64,000 nt of DNA from Planctomycetota bacterium (GTDB lineage Bacteria > Planctomycetota > Planctomycetia > Pirellulales > Lacipirellulaceae). This document shows, piece by piece, positions 54,456 through 62,564 of the stretch; within the stretch, counting starts at the first letter, position 1, and the number at the start of each line of letters is the position of its first letter. The DNA lies in assembly GCA_029781135.1 (NCBI GenBank), contig JAKOXH010000068.1:62001-126000 (forward strand), written 5' to 3'. A program made the translations under genes and the position numbers. The notes beneath the pieces are model-generated. The model searched no databases. It was not told the DNA's origin and was given only the letters and a program-made list of their open reading frames with translations.

Positions 54456-54620
54456 CTACTTATTCGCGGCGTTGGCAGCCTGGCTGCGAAACCGTTCGGC
54501 ATGGCGCAGCAGCGTGGCCCGGGCCGGCTTGCTGCGGCGGGTCCGCGCCAACCGAATGTACTTATCCGCCAACGCCGTCTTAACCTGAACAATATTTTGC
54601 TTTTCCGCTTGCTTGGTCAT
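54456..54620 (-). CDS. Small basic protein, 54 residues, unknown
   Basis: A 54-residue frame starts MTKQAEKQNIVQVKTALADK and ends AANAANK. GGAG lies 8 nt before the ATG on this strand. It is Arg/Lys/Ala-rich with a likely helix and a net positive charge, so RNA or DNA binding is possible. I know no family for it. It lies between the RAYT element and a nested repeat, and may ride with the element or be an independent small gene. Confidence 0.5.
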   Translation of the reverse strand: MTKQAEKQNIVQVKTALADKYIRLARTRRSKPARATLLRHAERFRSQAANAANK

Positions 54621-54662
54621 GGAAAATCTCCGAGTCCAATCGTTGGTTTTAATTCGTTATGG

Positions 54663-54811
54663 CTCACGCCAAGGCGCCAAGGATTCGTACTTGAATACTA
54701 AACCGCTAATGTACGCTAATACGCGCTAATCTCTTGGCCAAAAGCATTCGCGTCCAATCAGCGAACATTAGCGGTTAACTGCTCCTTGGCGTCTTTGCGC
54801 CTTGGCGTGAG
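54663..54811. repeat. Nested inverted repeat with periodic core and 8-nt periodic motif, copy 2
   Basis: Outer arms CTCACGCCAAGGCGC at 54663-54677 and its exact complement at 54797-54811; inner arms AACCGCTAATGT at 54701-54712 and its exact complement at 54765-54776. CGCTAAT occurs three times at a 10-nt spacing (54704, 54714, 54724). The right outer arm overlaps three T-NN-GCG-YC units at 54786-54810, matching the motif at 37060-37084. Confidence 0.85.
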
Positions 54812-54839
54812 ATTCTTAATGTTGCTCGTGGTGTTTCAG

Positions 54840-55616
54840 TTAATCTTGCAACTCGGCGTAGCGTTGTTCGAGCGTATCCAGGCCGACGCGCAGGCAATCG
54901 ACGTCGCCCAAGCAACTAAAGAACTGGCAGCCAAGTTCGCGGCAGCGGCGGGCATGTTCGGCATCGCGGGTCAGAATCCCCCAGGCCTTGCCGACCTTCT
55001 TCGCGGCGGTATTCACCTTCTTCAGGGCCTCGATGCACTTGGGGTGCAGGAAGTCCCCCGGCACACCGAGTACCACCGAAAGATCGGCCGGCCCCACGAA
55101 CAACCAATCAACGCCCGGTACGGCCGCGATTTCATCCAGCCGATCGAGCGCTTCGAGCGTTTCGATTTGGATCGAAATCCAGCGATCGCGGTTCGCGTTC
55201 TCGACGAGCGTCGCCATGGGCGTGCGGCCCCATTGTGTTTCGGCATTCGCCGTGAACATGCCGCGGCTGCCGACCGGCGGGTACTTGGCCCACTCGACGC
55301 ACTTCTTGACTTCATCGACGGTGCGGATTTGAGCGATCATCACGCCGCTGCAGCCGGTCTCCATCGGCCGCATGACCGTGGCGTAATCGGTCGGCGGCAC
55401 GCGCGAGAACGCATCCTTCCCCGTAATCCGGCAAGCCATCAACATCAGTTCCAAATCGTGATGCGGAATGGCCGAGTGTTCCTGGTCGAACCAGAAGCCG
55501 TGGAAGGTGCCCAGCGTGCCAAACAACTCGATGATCTTCGGCGATGAAAACCCGACCACGTGCATCGCCCGCACGATTTTACCAGCTGCTAAACGCTCTT
55601 TGATGATACTTGCCAT
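54840..55616 (-). CDS. HpcH/HpaI-family aldolase
   Basis: This 258-residue cytoplasmic class II aldolase belongs to the HpcH/HpaI/citrate lyase beta family. Typical segments are GFWFDQEHSAIPHHDLELM near residue 40, the metal-binding Glu in IQIETLEALDRLDEI near 145, and WLFVGPADLSVVLG near 167. The family cleaves 2-keto-3-deoxy sugar acids or aromatic-degradation products to pyruvate and an aldehyde. The exact substrate is uncertain. The gene is alone; a nested repeat lies just downstream. Confidence 0.9.
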   Translation of the reverse strand: MASIIKERLAAGKIVRAMHVVGFSSPKIIELFGTLGTFHGFWFDQEHSAIPHHDLELMLMACRITGKDAFSRVPPTDYATVMRPMETGCSGVMIAQIRTVDEVKKCVEWAKYPPVGSRGMFTANAETQWGRTPMATLVENANRDRWISIQIETLEALDRLDEIAAVPGVDWLFVGPADLSVVLGVPGDFLHPKCIEALKKVNTAAKKVGKAWGILTRDAEHARRCRELGCQFFSCLGDVDCLRVGLDTLEQRYAELQD

Positions 55617-55631
55617 AGTTAATTAAATAGC

Positions 55632-55648
55632 CCGGCCCTCTGGGCCGG
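55632..55648. repeat. Short intergenic hairpin
   Basis: CCGGCCC-TCT-GGGCCGG is a perfect 7-bp stem with a 3-nt loop, in the leader of the aldolase gene. It is similar in style to the other REP-like units of the window. Confidence 0.6.
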
Positions 55649-55836
55649 ACGCGAATAAAGTATTCGAAAGACTTGTCGTACATTTCGACAAAAGACCGAG
55701 TAGCGAGCGCGAAGCCACCGCTCCGAATGCCGGATTCGGCCTTCTATGCGACGACGGCACAAGTCAAAATGTTGACAGAAGAACGGCCCGGCCGCAAGTC
55801 GATTGTCGCAACAGCTTAGGAATAGTGCTGGCTGAC

Positions 55837-56766
55837 TTACAGTCGCCAGCGGCGATTCGACAGGAACAACGTGCCGATCAAAAGGAGTGCGGCAGCCAAG
55901 GGCTCGGGGACTACTCCGGGGCCCAGGTCGCCGGCGCCCGCGCCGGTGCCTGGTGAAAGCGAATTCCGCCAAATAACATAGTCAACTGCATTCACGACGC
56001 CATCGCCGTTACCATCGGATGCCAGATTGACCGTTGAGCCGTAGTTGTTTCGCCACACCGTATAGTCCGCCGTGGTTACAGACCCGCTGAAGTTATAATC
56101 TCCCGCCAACAGCGGAATACGGATCGCGCGGTTTATGACTACCTCACCGTTGTTGTAAATCGGCATGCTCGACAGCGAACTTCCCCCCAAGATCGGCAGA
56201 TTTGGCAAATACGGGATTTGGTCAATGATGTTCGTGCCCAACGTCACCTTGCCGAGCACCGTGTAAGGGCCAGGATCGAACGCGGCCGCATTGTTTGTTT
56301 GATTGATGAACCAACCGCTGGTGGCGCTATTGGGATCCGATCCGCGGGCGGCCGCCAGCGTGTAGGCGGTATTCGAGAGTCCATTCGCGGCGTTGAACTC
56401 GTTGGCGACCGCTGCCCCAGGCGTAATCCCGGCACCGTTCTGTTTGTAGCTGCCGCCCTGGGCGAAGAGGTCGGAAGTCGCGACACTCGCCCCATCTCGC
56501 GTTCGATGAATGATGGAATCGTTATACGACCCGTTGTCGACGTAGCTCAAAAAATTAGCCACGTTCAGTGGCGACTGCGTGCCGTAAAGCTCGATTTCGA
56601 CAGTTCCCATATTCATATAGAAACGAACCTTACTCGTCGGCGTCACGCCTGAGGCGAAGCTTGCTTGCAGCGCCACTACAGCCGTAAATAAGGGAATGAC
56701 AAGCGCATGGTTATGTACGTTCCGGATTCGACCAAAGCTCGATAAAGCCGCCACAATCAACTCCAC
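55837..56766 (-). CDS. Exported cyclophilin with dockerin-like segment and PEP-CTERM sorting signal
   Basis: The 309-residue frame has GTG as its first start. Signal peptide VIPLFTAVVALQASFASG is near residues 23-40. A cyclophilin-type peptidyl-prolyl isomerase domain follows (about 48-215): MGTVEIELYGTQSPLNVANF, and SDPNSATSGWFIN, where the usual Q-F-F reads G-W-F, so activity may be changed. A dockerin-like duplicated segment with Asp/Asn loops (DYNFSGSVTTADYTVW and DGNGDGVVNAVDYVIW) lies at about 225-275. The C-terminus VPEPLAAALLLIGTLFLS then NRRWRL is a PEP-CTERM signal. Proteins of this type are sorted to the cell surface. Confidence 0.85.
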   Translation of the reverse strand: MELIVAALSSFGRIRNVHNHALVIPLFTAVVALQASFASGVTPTSKVRFYMNMGTVEIELYGTQSPLNVANFLSYVDNGSYNDSIIHRTRDGASVATSDLFAQGGSYKQNGAGITPGAAVANEFNAANGLSNTAYTLAAARGSDPNSATSGWFINQTNNAAAFDPGPYTVLGKVTLGTNIIDQIPYLPNLPILGGSSLSSMPIYNNGEVVINRAIRIPLLAGDYNFSGSVTTADYTVWRNNYGSTVNLASDGNGDGVVNAVDYVIWRNSLSPGTGAGAGDLGPGVVPEPLAAALLLIGTLFLSNRRWRL

Positions 56767-56881
56767 TGCAAAGAAGACTCAAAGTAAGTGTGTTTCATTT
56801 GCGGTACAATCGGATTCCCGACTCGTCTGACGTTCCCAGCGAAGGTTCTTTCCAGTGGAAGGTCACATTGAATCGAATTGC

Positions 56882-58567
56882 TCACAACGTTTGTCGAACA
56901 AATGGTTCCGTCGTATCGACGCTACGGAGACACTTCCGCCGGTACCGGCTCATCGGTAGCCCTGTTAAGAGAACCAGCATCAGGGCACTGATGCCTGGCT
57001 CCGGCACTCCGCTTGGTCCCAGGTTAGCGCTTCCTGTCCCGCTCGCGGTCCCGCGCACGTTGCCCAGATTCGCCCGCCAAATCAAATAGTCCGCGTCGTT
57101 CACCGCGCCGTCGCCGTTGCTGTCGCCCTGTGCAACGGTCGCGCCAGACGCCATTCCTCGGTTATGTCGCCAAATCAAATAATCGGCGGCATCCACCACG
57201 CCGTTCTGATTGTAGTCGGCCGCCGCCACTGCCAGTGTGTAGGCCGTCGATGTCCGCCCAATACTCCAAACGAGTCCCGGGCTCAATTGCGGCAAACCGA
57301 ATGTGTCGAATGCACCCGTGATCGAACCCGCCGTCAGCACGGTATACGTGCTGCCGGCCACCGGATTGTATCCGTTCAATAGCGAAATGCTCAGCTTGCC
57401 CGCCAAAAATGCGGAGCCTGCGACGACAAGTCGATCATACTCGGTATCCGCGGTGGTGTTATGTAATTGTATTTCAAGATTTCCATCCACCCATTGAAAA
57501 TAGTTCGCGACGGTTACAGTTCCCAGCTGCAACCCCGGCGCTAACGTACCGTGACTGATCAAGTCGTGGCTTAGGGTATACCCCTCGCGAATTCCCAGCC
57601 GCTTGCCAACATCGATCGTTACGCTACCGGTTCCCGTAAACGTGGCGCCCGTATCGATGTACGAATTGGCGGCCGTTAGCGTCAGTCCGCCCGTTGTATC
57701 GGTCGTGCGCGCGCTGCCGTAGTAGTCAACCGCCTTGGCCCGGTTGAGCATCAAGGGCAAAAATCTCTGTGTCTTGGAATCCACAATCACTGGCACTGTT
57801 CCAAAGGGGCCATTGTCGCGAACGCCGTTGTCATCCGCATCTTGGTCGAGACTCATGAGCGTTAAGCCGTCATATGCATCAATCAGATTCATGCCATCGC
57901 CGACAACCTGCGCAAAGACCGTGAATCCACCATTCTGGCCGTCGAGAATCGCCGAATTGTTGCTCAAGTTAAAAAAGTACTGCGACGTAGCACTGTTCGG
58001 GTCGCCCGGCAATTTCGCCATCGCGATCGTGCCCTTCAAATTGGAACGAAATGGCAGGTTATTGAACTCGTTGTTGACGGTCGGATTTGGCGTTGCCGGA
58101 TTTCCATCGAGGTCAACGACCGCATTCGGATTGAGCGAAACATTCAGCGGCGCAGGCTCGTTCTGATATTGCAGGTAGTAGCCACCGCCCTGCAAAACAA
58201 ACGGTGTTGAATTACTGAAGGCAAGACGATGCATCAATGTCGCGTCGTAATTCCCGCTGTTGACATAGGCCAGGAAGTTATCGCGCGTAAGAGGACGATC
58301 ATCGAACAGTTCAATGAATACAGTCCCTCTTGCTCGGCTATTTAGCGGAATATTGAAATCCATTTCCACGAATTGATCACCACGGACAAGCGCCGGCCAC
58401 AGGAGCGCCCAGCCGTACACCAATCCCATGAAAAGGAACCCACGAATGGGGGAAGTGCCCAGTTGGTGATCGGCGTGCGGCAGGTTCAGGACCGAAGCCG
58501 CGCGCGCAATGCCACATTTCCGGGAACGCCAAACGCGAGCGCGTTCACGCCAAGAATTCATAGCCAT
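56882..58567 (-). CDS. Larger exported cyclophilin with beta-rich middle, dockerin-like segment and PEP-CTERM signal
   Basis: I start at the ATG at 58567 (561 residues); the frame is open 66 nt further, and an ATG at 58561 is also possible. The signal peptide core is GFLFMGLVYGWALLW. The cyclophilin domain keeps the active-site residues, with MHRLAFSNSTPFVLQGGGYY and PNSATSQYFFNLSNN. A beta-rich segment follows (about 270-450), similar to the repeats in autotransporter-like PEP-CTERM proteins. The dockerin-like part (DYNQNGVVDAADYLIW and DSNGDGAVNDADYLIW) and VPEPGISALMLVLLTGLP then YRRKC close the protein. It is a larger paralogue of the previous gene, 116 nt upstream of it. Confidence 0.85.
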   Translation of the reverse strand: MAMNSWRERARVWRSRKCGIARAASVLNLPHADHQLGTSPIRGFLFMGLVYGWALLWPALVRGDQFVEMDFNIPLNSRARGTVFIELFDDRPLTRDNFLAYVNSGNYDATLMHRLAFSNSTPFVLQGGGYYLQYQNEPAPLNVSLNPNAVVDLDGNPATPNPTVNNEFNNLPFRSNLKGTIAMAKLPGDPNSATSQYFFNLSNNSAILDGQNGGFTVFAQVVGDGMNLIDAYDGLTLMSLDQDADDNGVRDNGPFGTVPVIVDSKTQRFLPLMLNRAKAVDYYGSARTTDTTGGLTLTAANSYIDTGATFTGTGSVTIDVGKRLGIREGYTLSHDLISHGTLAPGLQLGTVTVANYFQWVDGNLEIQLHNTTADTEYDRLVVAGSAFLAGKLSISLLNGYNPVAGSTYTVLTAGSITGAFDTFGLPQLSPGLVWSIGRTSTAYTLAVAAADYNQNGVVDAADYLIWRHNRGMASGATVAQGDSNGDGAVNDADYLIWRANLGNVRGTASGTGSANLGPSGVPEPGISALMLVLLTGLPMSRYRRKCLRSVDTTEPFVRQTL

Positions 58568-58865
58568 CGTTTCTGCTGTTCCTAACGGCGGAGTAGAGAG
58601 AAGCGGCAAATCGGCCGTCCCGCCAGTGCCCATATTCTTTCAGCCTACTCGGGGGCCGCAAAACTGTCCAACAAACCCCTCCCGGTACAGCCCCTATATT
58701 CGCTAGAATAGGCCCGCGGAATGATAATGCTGCCAGCCGGCGCCCAATCGGACAGTACGTTGGCGGCCAACCGCCGCAGTTCCGCTTCTGAACCTATCAA
58801 ATCGCTTTGACGCGACCGACGGCGAGCCGCATGCGGCCTGCCCAACCTTAATCCACAGGTGACCC

Positions 58866-60179
58866 ATGAAACCCGCCTTCCCCGGAATCGAACGTATCAA
58901 GTTCGAAGGCCCATCTTCGAAGAACCCCCTTTCTTTCCGCCACTACAATGCCGACGAAAAGGTCGGCAAAAAGACGATGCGCGACCACCTGCGGTTTAGC
59001 GTCGCCTACTGGCACACGATGCGGAATGCCCTTTCCGACCCGTTTGGCCCGGGCACCGCCGTGCGGCCCTGGGACGACGGCAGCGAATCGGTCGAAAACG
59101 CCCAAAACCGCGTGCGGGCGGCCTTTGAGTTCATGCAGAAGCTCGGCAACCCGTATTACGTCTTCCATGATCGCGATGTTGCCCCGGAAGGCGCCACATT
59201 GGCCGAATCCAACCGCAACCTTGATGCTGTCGTGAAAGTTCTTAAAGAAGAGCAGCAGCGCACCGGCATCACGCTGCTTTGGGGCACTGCGAACCTGTTC
59301 AGCAACCGCCGCTACATGCATGGGGCCTCCACGAGCCCGAACAGCGATGCGTTCGCGTTCGCCGCCGCCCAGGTGAAGAAGGCGCTCGAAATCACCAAGG
59401 AACTTGGTGGCCAAGGCTACACGTTCTGGGGTGGCCGCGAAGGTTACCAGAACCTGTGGAACACCAACATGAAGCGCGAGCTCGATCACCTCGCCCGCTT
59501 CCTCCACATGGCTGTCGATTACGCCAAGGAGATCGGCTTCACCGGCCAGTTCTACATCGAACCCAAGCCGAAAGAACCGACCAAACACCAGTACGATTCC
59601 GATACGGCCGCGTGCTGCAATTTCCTCCGCGAGTACGGTCTTATCGACCACCTCAAGTTGAACCTGGAAACCAACCACGCCACGCTTGCCGGTCACACAA
59701 TGCACCATGAAATGGAGCTCGCCGCCGCCTCGGGCGTGTTGGGTTCCATCGACGCCAACACGGGCGACATGCTCCTCGGCTGGGACACCGACCAGTTCCC
59801 GACCGATATCTACCTCACCACGCAGTGCATGTACACGCTGCTCAAGTACGGCGGCTTCAAAACGGGCGGCGTCAACTTCGATGCCAAGGTCCGCCGAGAA
59901 AGCTTCGAGCCGGTCGACCTGTTCCACGCCCACATCGGCGGCATGGACGCCTTCGCCCGTGGCCTCAAGATTTCGCACGCCATGCTGGCCGACGGCAAAC
60001 TCGAGGGCCTGCTCAAGGAACGCTACGCCAGTTGGGATACCGGCATCGGCGCCGAAATCGAAGCCGGCAAACACTCCTTCAAATCGCTCGAAAAGTACAT
60101 GCTCGAAAAAGGCGATATCACGCCCAACGTCAGCGGGCGGCAGGAGATGATCGAGAATTTGATCAATACTTACCTATAG
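58866..60179 (+). CDS. xylA: Xylose isomerase
   Basis: This 437-residue cytoplasmic enzyme interconverts D-xylose and D-xylulose (also glucose and fructose) with two divalent metals. Signature segments are FHDRDVAPEGATLAESNRNL with the catalytic His, FWGGREGYQNLWNTNMKREL with a metal Glu, and FYIEPKPKEPTKHQYDSDTA for the second metal cluster. HIGGMDAFARGLK near the end is also conserved. Its length fits the class II type (about 435-450 residues). No xylulokinase is adjacent. The 232-base leader (58634-58865) shows nothing else clear. Confidence 0.97.
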   Translation: MKPAFPGIERIKFEGPSSKNPLSFRHYNADEKVGKKTMRDHLRFSVAYWHTMRNALSDPFGPGTAVRPWDDGSESVENAQNRVRAAFEFMQKLGNPYYVFHDRDVAPEGATLAESNRNLDAVVKVLKEEQQRTGITLLWGTANLFSNRRYMHGASTSPNSDAFAFAAAQVKKALEITKELGGQGYTFWGGREGYQNLWNTNMKRELDHLARFLHMAVDYAKEIGFTGQFYIEPKPKEPTKHQYDSDTAACCNFLREYGLIDHLKLNLETNHATLAGHTMHHEMELAAASGVLGSIDANTGDMLLGWDTDQFPTDIYLTTQCMYTLLKYGGFKTGGVNFDAKVRRESFEPVDLFHAHIGGMDAFARGLKISHAMLADGKLEGLLKERYASWDTGIGAEIEAGKHSFKSLEKYMLEKGDITPNVSGRQEMIENLINTYL

Positions 60180-60183
60180 GACG

Positions 60184-60423
60184 TTACGTTCCGATCTCCT
60201 TGCAGGCGACGTGGAGGCCGATATTCAACGGGAATCCGAGAACCTGCGCGACCGTCAATCGGTAAACAACGCTGTCATCGTAGCCGAATTCTCGCGTTGG
60301 TGGCCCATCGAAGAACCGTTTCATACCGGCTTGGCTTCCCCCCAGGACGTCAATGACCGCTTCCAGCCAATCTGTACTTAGTGGATTGCGAGTTGCTCCG
60401 TCCGCAAATGCTGAGGGCGCTCG
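60184..60423 (-). pseudogene. Protein-like open remnant, unrecognised
   Basis: Eighty codons are open on the minus strand, ending in a TAA just after xylA, but no good start is present; an upstream in-frame TGA at 60424-60426 closes it. The residues (DWLEAVIDVLGGSQAGMKRF, then GPPTREFGYDDSVVYRLTVA) look protein-like. I think it is the tail of a decayed gene, not a functional one. Confidence 0.35.
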
Positions 60424-60462
60424 TCAGAATAAGTTGATCAATATTTTCGACTTGTTGGCAGA

Positions 60463-60732
60463 ATGCCAGAAGTTCACGGAGACAGCCTGGAACTGTCGCT
60501 GGAAATCGATCCGGCCCAGGCCTTTGACGTCGGTGTTAAGGTGCGTTGCTCGCCCGATGGGAAAGAGCAAACAGCGATCGTCTACGATGCCGTTTCGCAT
60601 CAACTGAAGATCGATATGACTCGCGGGGCCGTATTAATCCTATCCGCCAAACGAGTGGGCAAACTAACAGTCCGCAGGCCCTCTCCAGGGGATTTGGGTG
60701 GTCCGTTGGCCGCCATGTTTTTGTCGACTTGA
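60463..60732 (+). pseudogene. Fragment resembling the C-terminal domain of GH32 (fructan hydrolase)
   Basis: The frame gives 89 residues with LELSLEIDPAQAFDVGVKVR and TAIVYDAVSHQLKIDMTR, which resembles the beta-sandwich tail of GH32 levanases and invertases. The family's catalytic five-blade propeller is missing and there is no signal peptide. It is probably a remnant. The identification is weak. Confidence 0.4.
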
Positions 60733-60763
60733 TTCGGCGGCGCTGTTGCGGTCTCATCAGGCC

Positions 60764-62477
60764 ATGCGCTTCGCTTTGACGCTCGCCGTTCTTGGACTTT
60801 GCCAAGCCGCCGCTTGGGCCCAAATCTCCGTCCTCCGCCCGTCCGACGTGGTCTTCATGTACCAGGCGCCGCGGGAAATCTACGAGGACTATGGCGCGAC
60901 GCTGCTCGCCTGGGGCGGAACGCCGACGCCGGAATCACTCCAGCAGGCCGCTGGCATCAAATACTTTGGCAGCGTCGGCATGGTGACCGAGTTCAACCGC
61001 TATTACGACCGCGACCCGAAGACTTACGAGGCCGGCCTGTGCCGGGATCTCGAAGGCCAGCCTTTCAAAGTTCCCTGGTTGACGGACCACCAACACCAAG
61101 GCGTCCCCCTACTGGTGGTGCTGCACGCGGCAGCCTCGCTTCCGAGAGTTCCTCCGGGACCGCGTCGTCGAGACGGTCAAAGCCGGGGCGTACGGAGTGC
61201 ATATTGATGATCACCTGGGTACGGCCGGATCGCTCTGGCTGGGATCGTGCTACTGCGACCGTTGCATGTCGGAGTTCCGCGAATACCTGGGCAGCCTGCC
61301 CAAAGACTCCGTTCGCGTTGCGAGCGATGCCCCTGCCACCTTTGATTTTCGCCAAGCGCTCAGGAAATGGCTGGCGGAAAAGCCGGGACGAAAGTTCAGC
61401 GATCATCCACTCTGGCCCGAGTATCGGATCTTTCAACTGCGCGGGGCAGCCGATTTCATGGCCGAACTGCGGCAACTGGCGGCCACAACCGCCGGGCATC
61501 CGGTGCCCATGAGTGCCAATGCCGGCCTCACCTGGGGACCGCACCTGAACGATTATTTGTCGCTGGACTTTTTCAGCGCCGAAATCGAGCACCACGCCAA
61601 GGTCGGAAGAATGAGCGACGACCCCGTGGTCGCCTACCGCATGGCCGATGCGGTTGGCCGCCCGCTGGCCGCGACCGCGAGCGGTGGCGACTGGGCGTTC
61701 ATCAAGGAAAAGAATCTTTCGGGTTTGGTTCAGGGCTGGATCGCCCTGGGCTACGCAGCGGGAAACAGCCTGATGGCCCCCAACCGCCAGTGGTGTCACA
61801 CGCCGGAAAAAGGCACTCACTGGTACGAAGGACCTAAAGCGCAATTCGCGCCGCTTTACCGTTTCGTGCGCGACAACCGCTCGCTATTTGATGATTACGA
61901 AAATCTCCCGGCCATTATCGTGGCCTATGCCCAAACCACCTACGACAACCAGCCGGACGTGCTAATGAATGCTTGCCGAAAGTTATCGCAGGCCAATCTC
62001 CCATTTCGCCTCGCGCTGGGCGGAAATCGTGCCGTGCCGCGCGCCCTTGCGGCTTCCGACTTGCGCGGATCAGCCCCCGTCTTGGTGCTGCGCGCGCCCG
62101 ATTTTGCCGACGCCGACCGAGAACTGCTGGCGAGAATTGATGCTGGCCGCAGAATCGAATCAGTTGCTGCGGCGATCGCCAAGCTCAAGCCAGTGGTGCG
62201 AGTGAAGGGCAGCCAGCAGGTGCGTCTCTTTCCACGAGCGAAACGTGGTTCCGTCGTGGTCCACATCGTGAACTGGAACTATGACGCGGCAATCGACCGA
62301 TTCGAACCGGTGAAAGACCTCAAGCTGGTCATTGATGGGGCGGGGTTGGGGCTCCCGGAACTCACTTCTGCCAAGATTTATCAACCGGGTCAGCCGGAGC
62401 AAATCATCAGGATCGAGAACGAAACAGTTACGCTTCCGGAAGTGCCCTTGTGGGCCATTTTGAAGTTGGAACAGTGA
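60764..62477 (+). pseudogene. Exported glycosidase-like protein interrupted by one frameshift
   Basis: An ATG at 60764 starts MRFALTLAVLGLCQAAAWAQ, a signal peptide. The frame reads well to VPWLTDHQHQGVP, then breaks at the run CCCCC (61105-61109). Removing one C joins it to YWWCCTRQPRFREFLRDRVV and the rest, to residue about 570, ending at 62477. After the break the sequence has GAYGVHIDDHLGTAG and the long TIM-barrel body with NAGLTWGPHLNDYLSLDFF and FAPLYRFVRDNRSLFDDY, in the style of beta-galactosidase-like (GH42/DUF) proteins. Either a real frameshift or a sequencing error in a homopolymer. I would annotate one broken gene. Confidence 0.75.
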
Positions 62478-62564
62478 AGGCTCGGAACCTATTCAATATT
62501 CCCGCGATACGTCTGAGGATACGCCGTGAATGCCAGCCGTTGCTCGTTCCAACAGGGAGCGCCA

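Noticed and set aside
54704..54730. CRISPR-like regular repeat
   Set aside because: CGCTAAT three times at 10-nt spacing has no spacer-sized gaps and no cas gene nearby; it is part of a palindrome.
58848..60074. 408-codon minus-strand open frame opposite xylA
   Set aside because: It mirrors the highly biased third positions of xylA and lacks a ribosome site and recognisable motifs.
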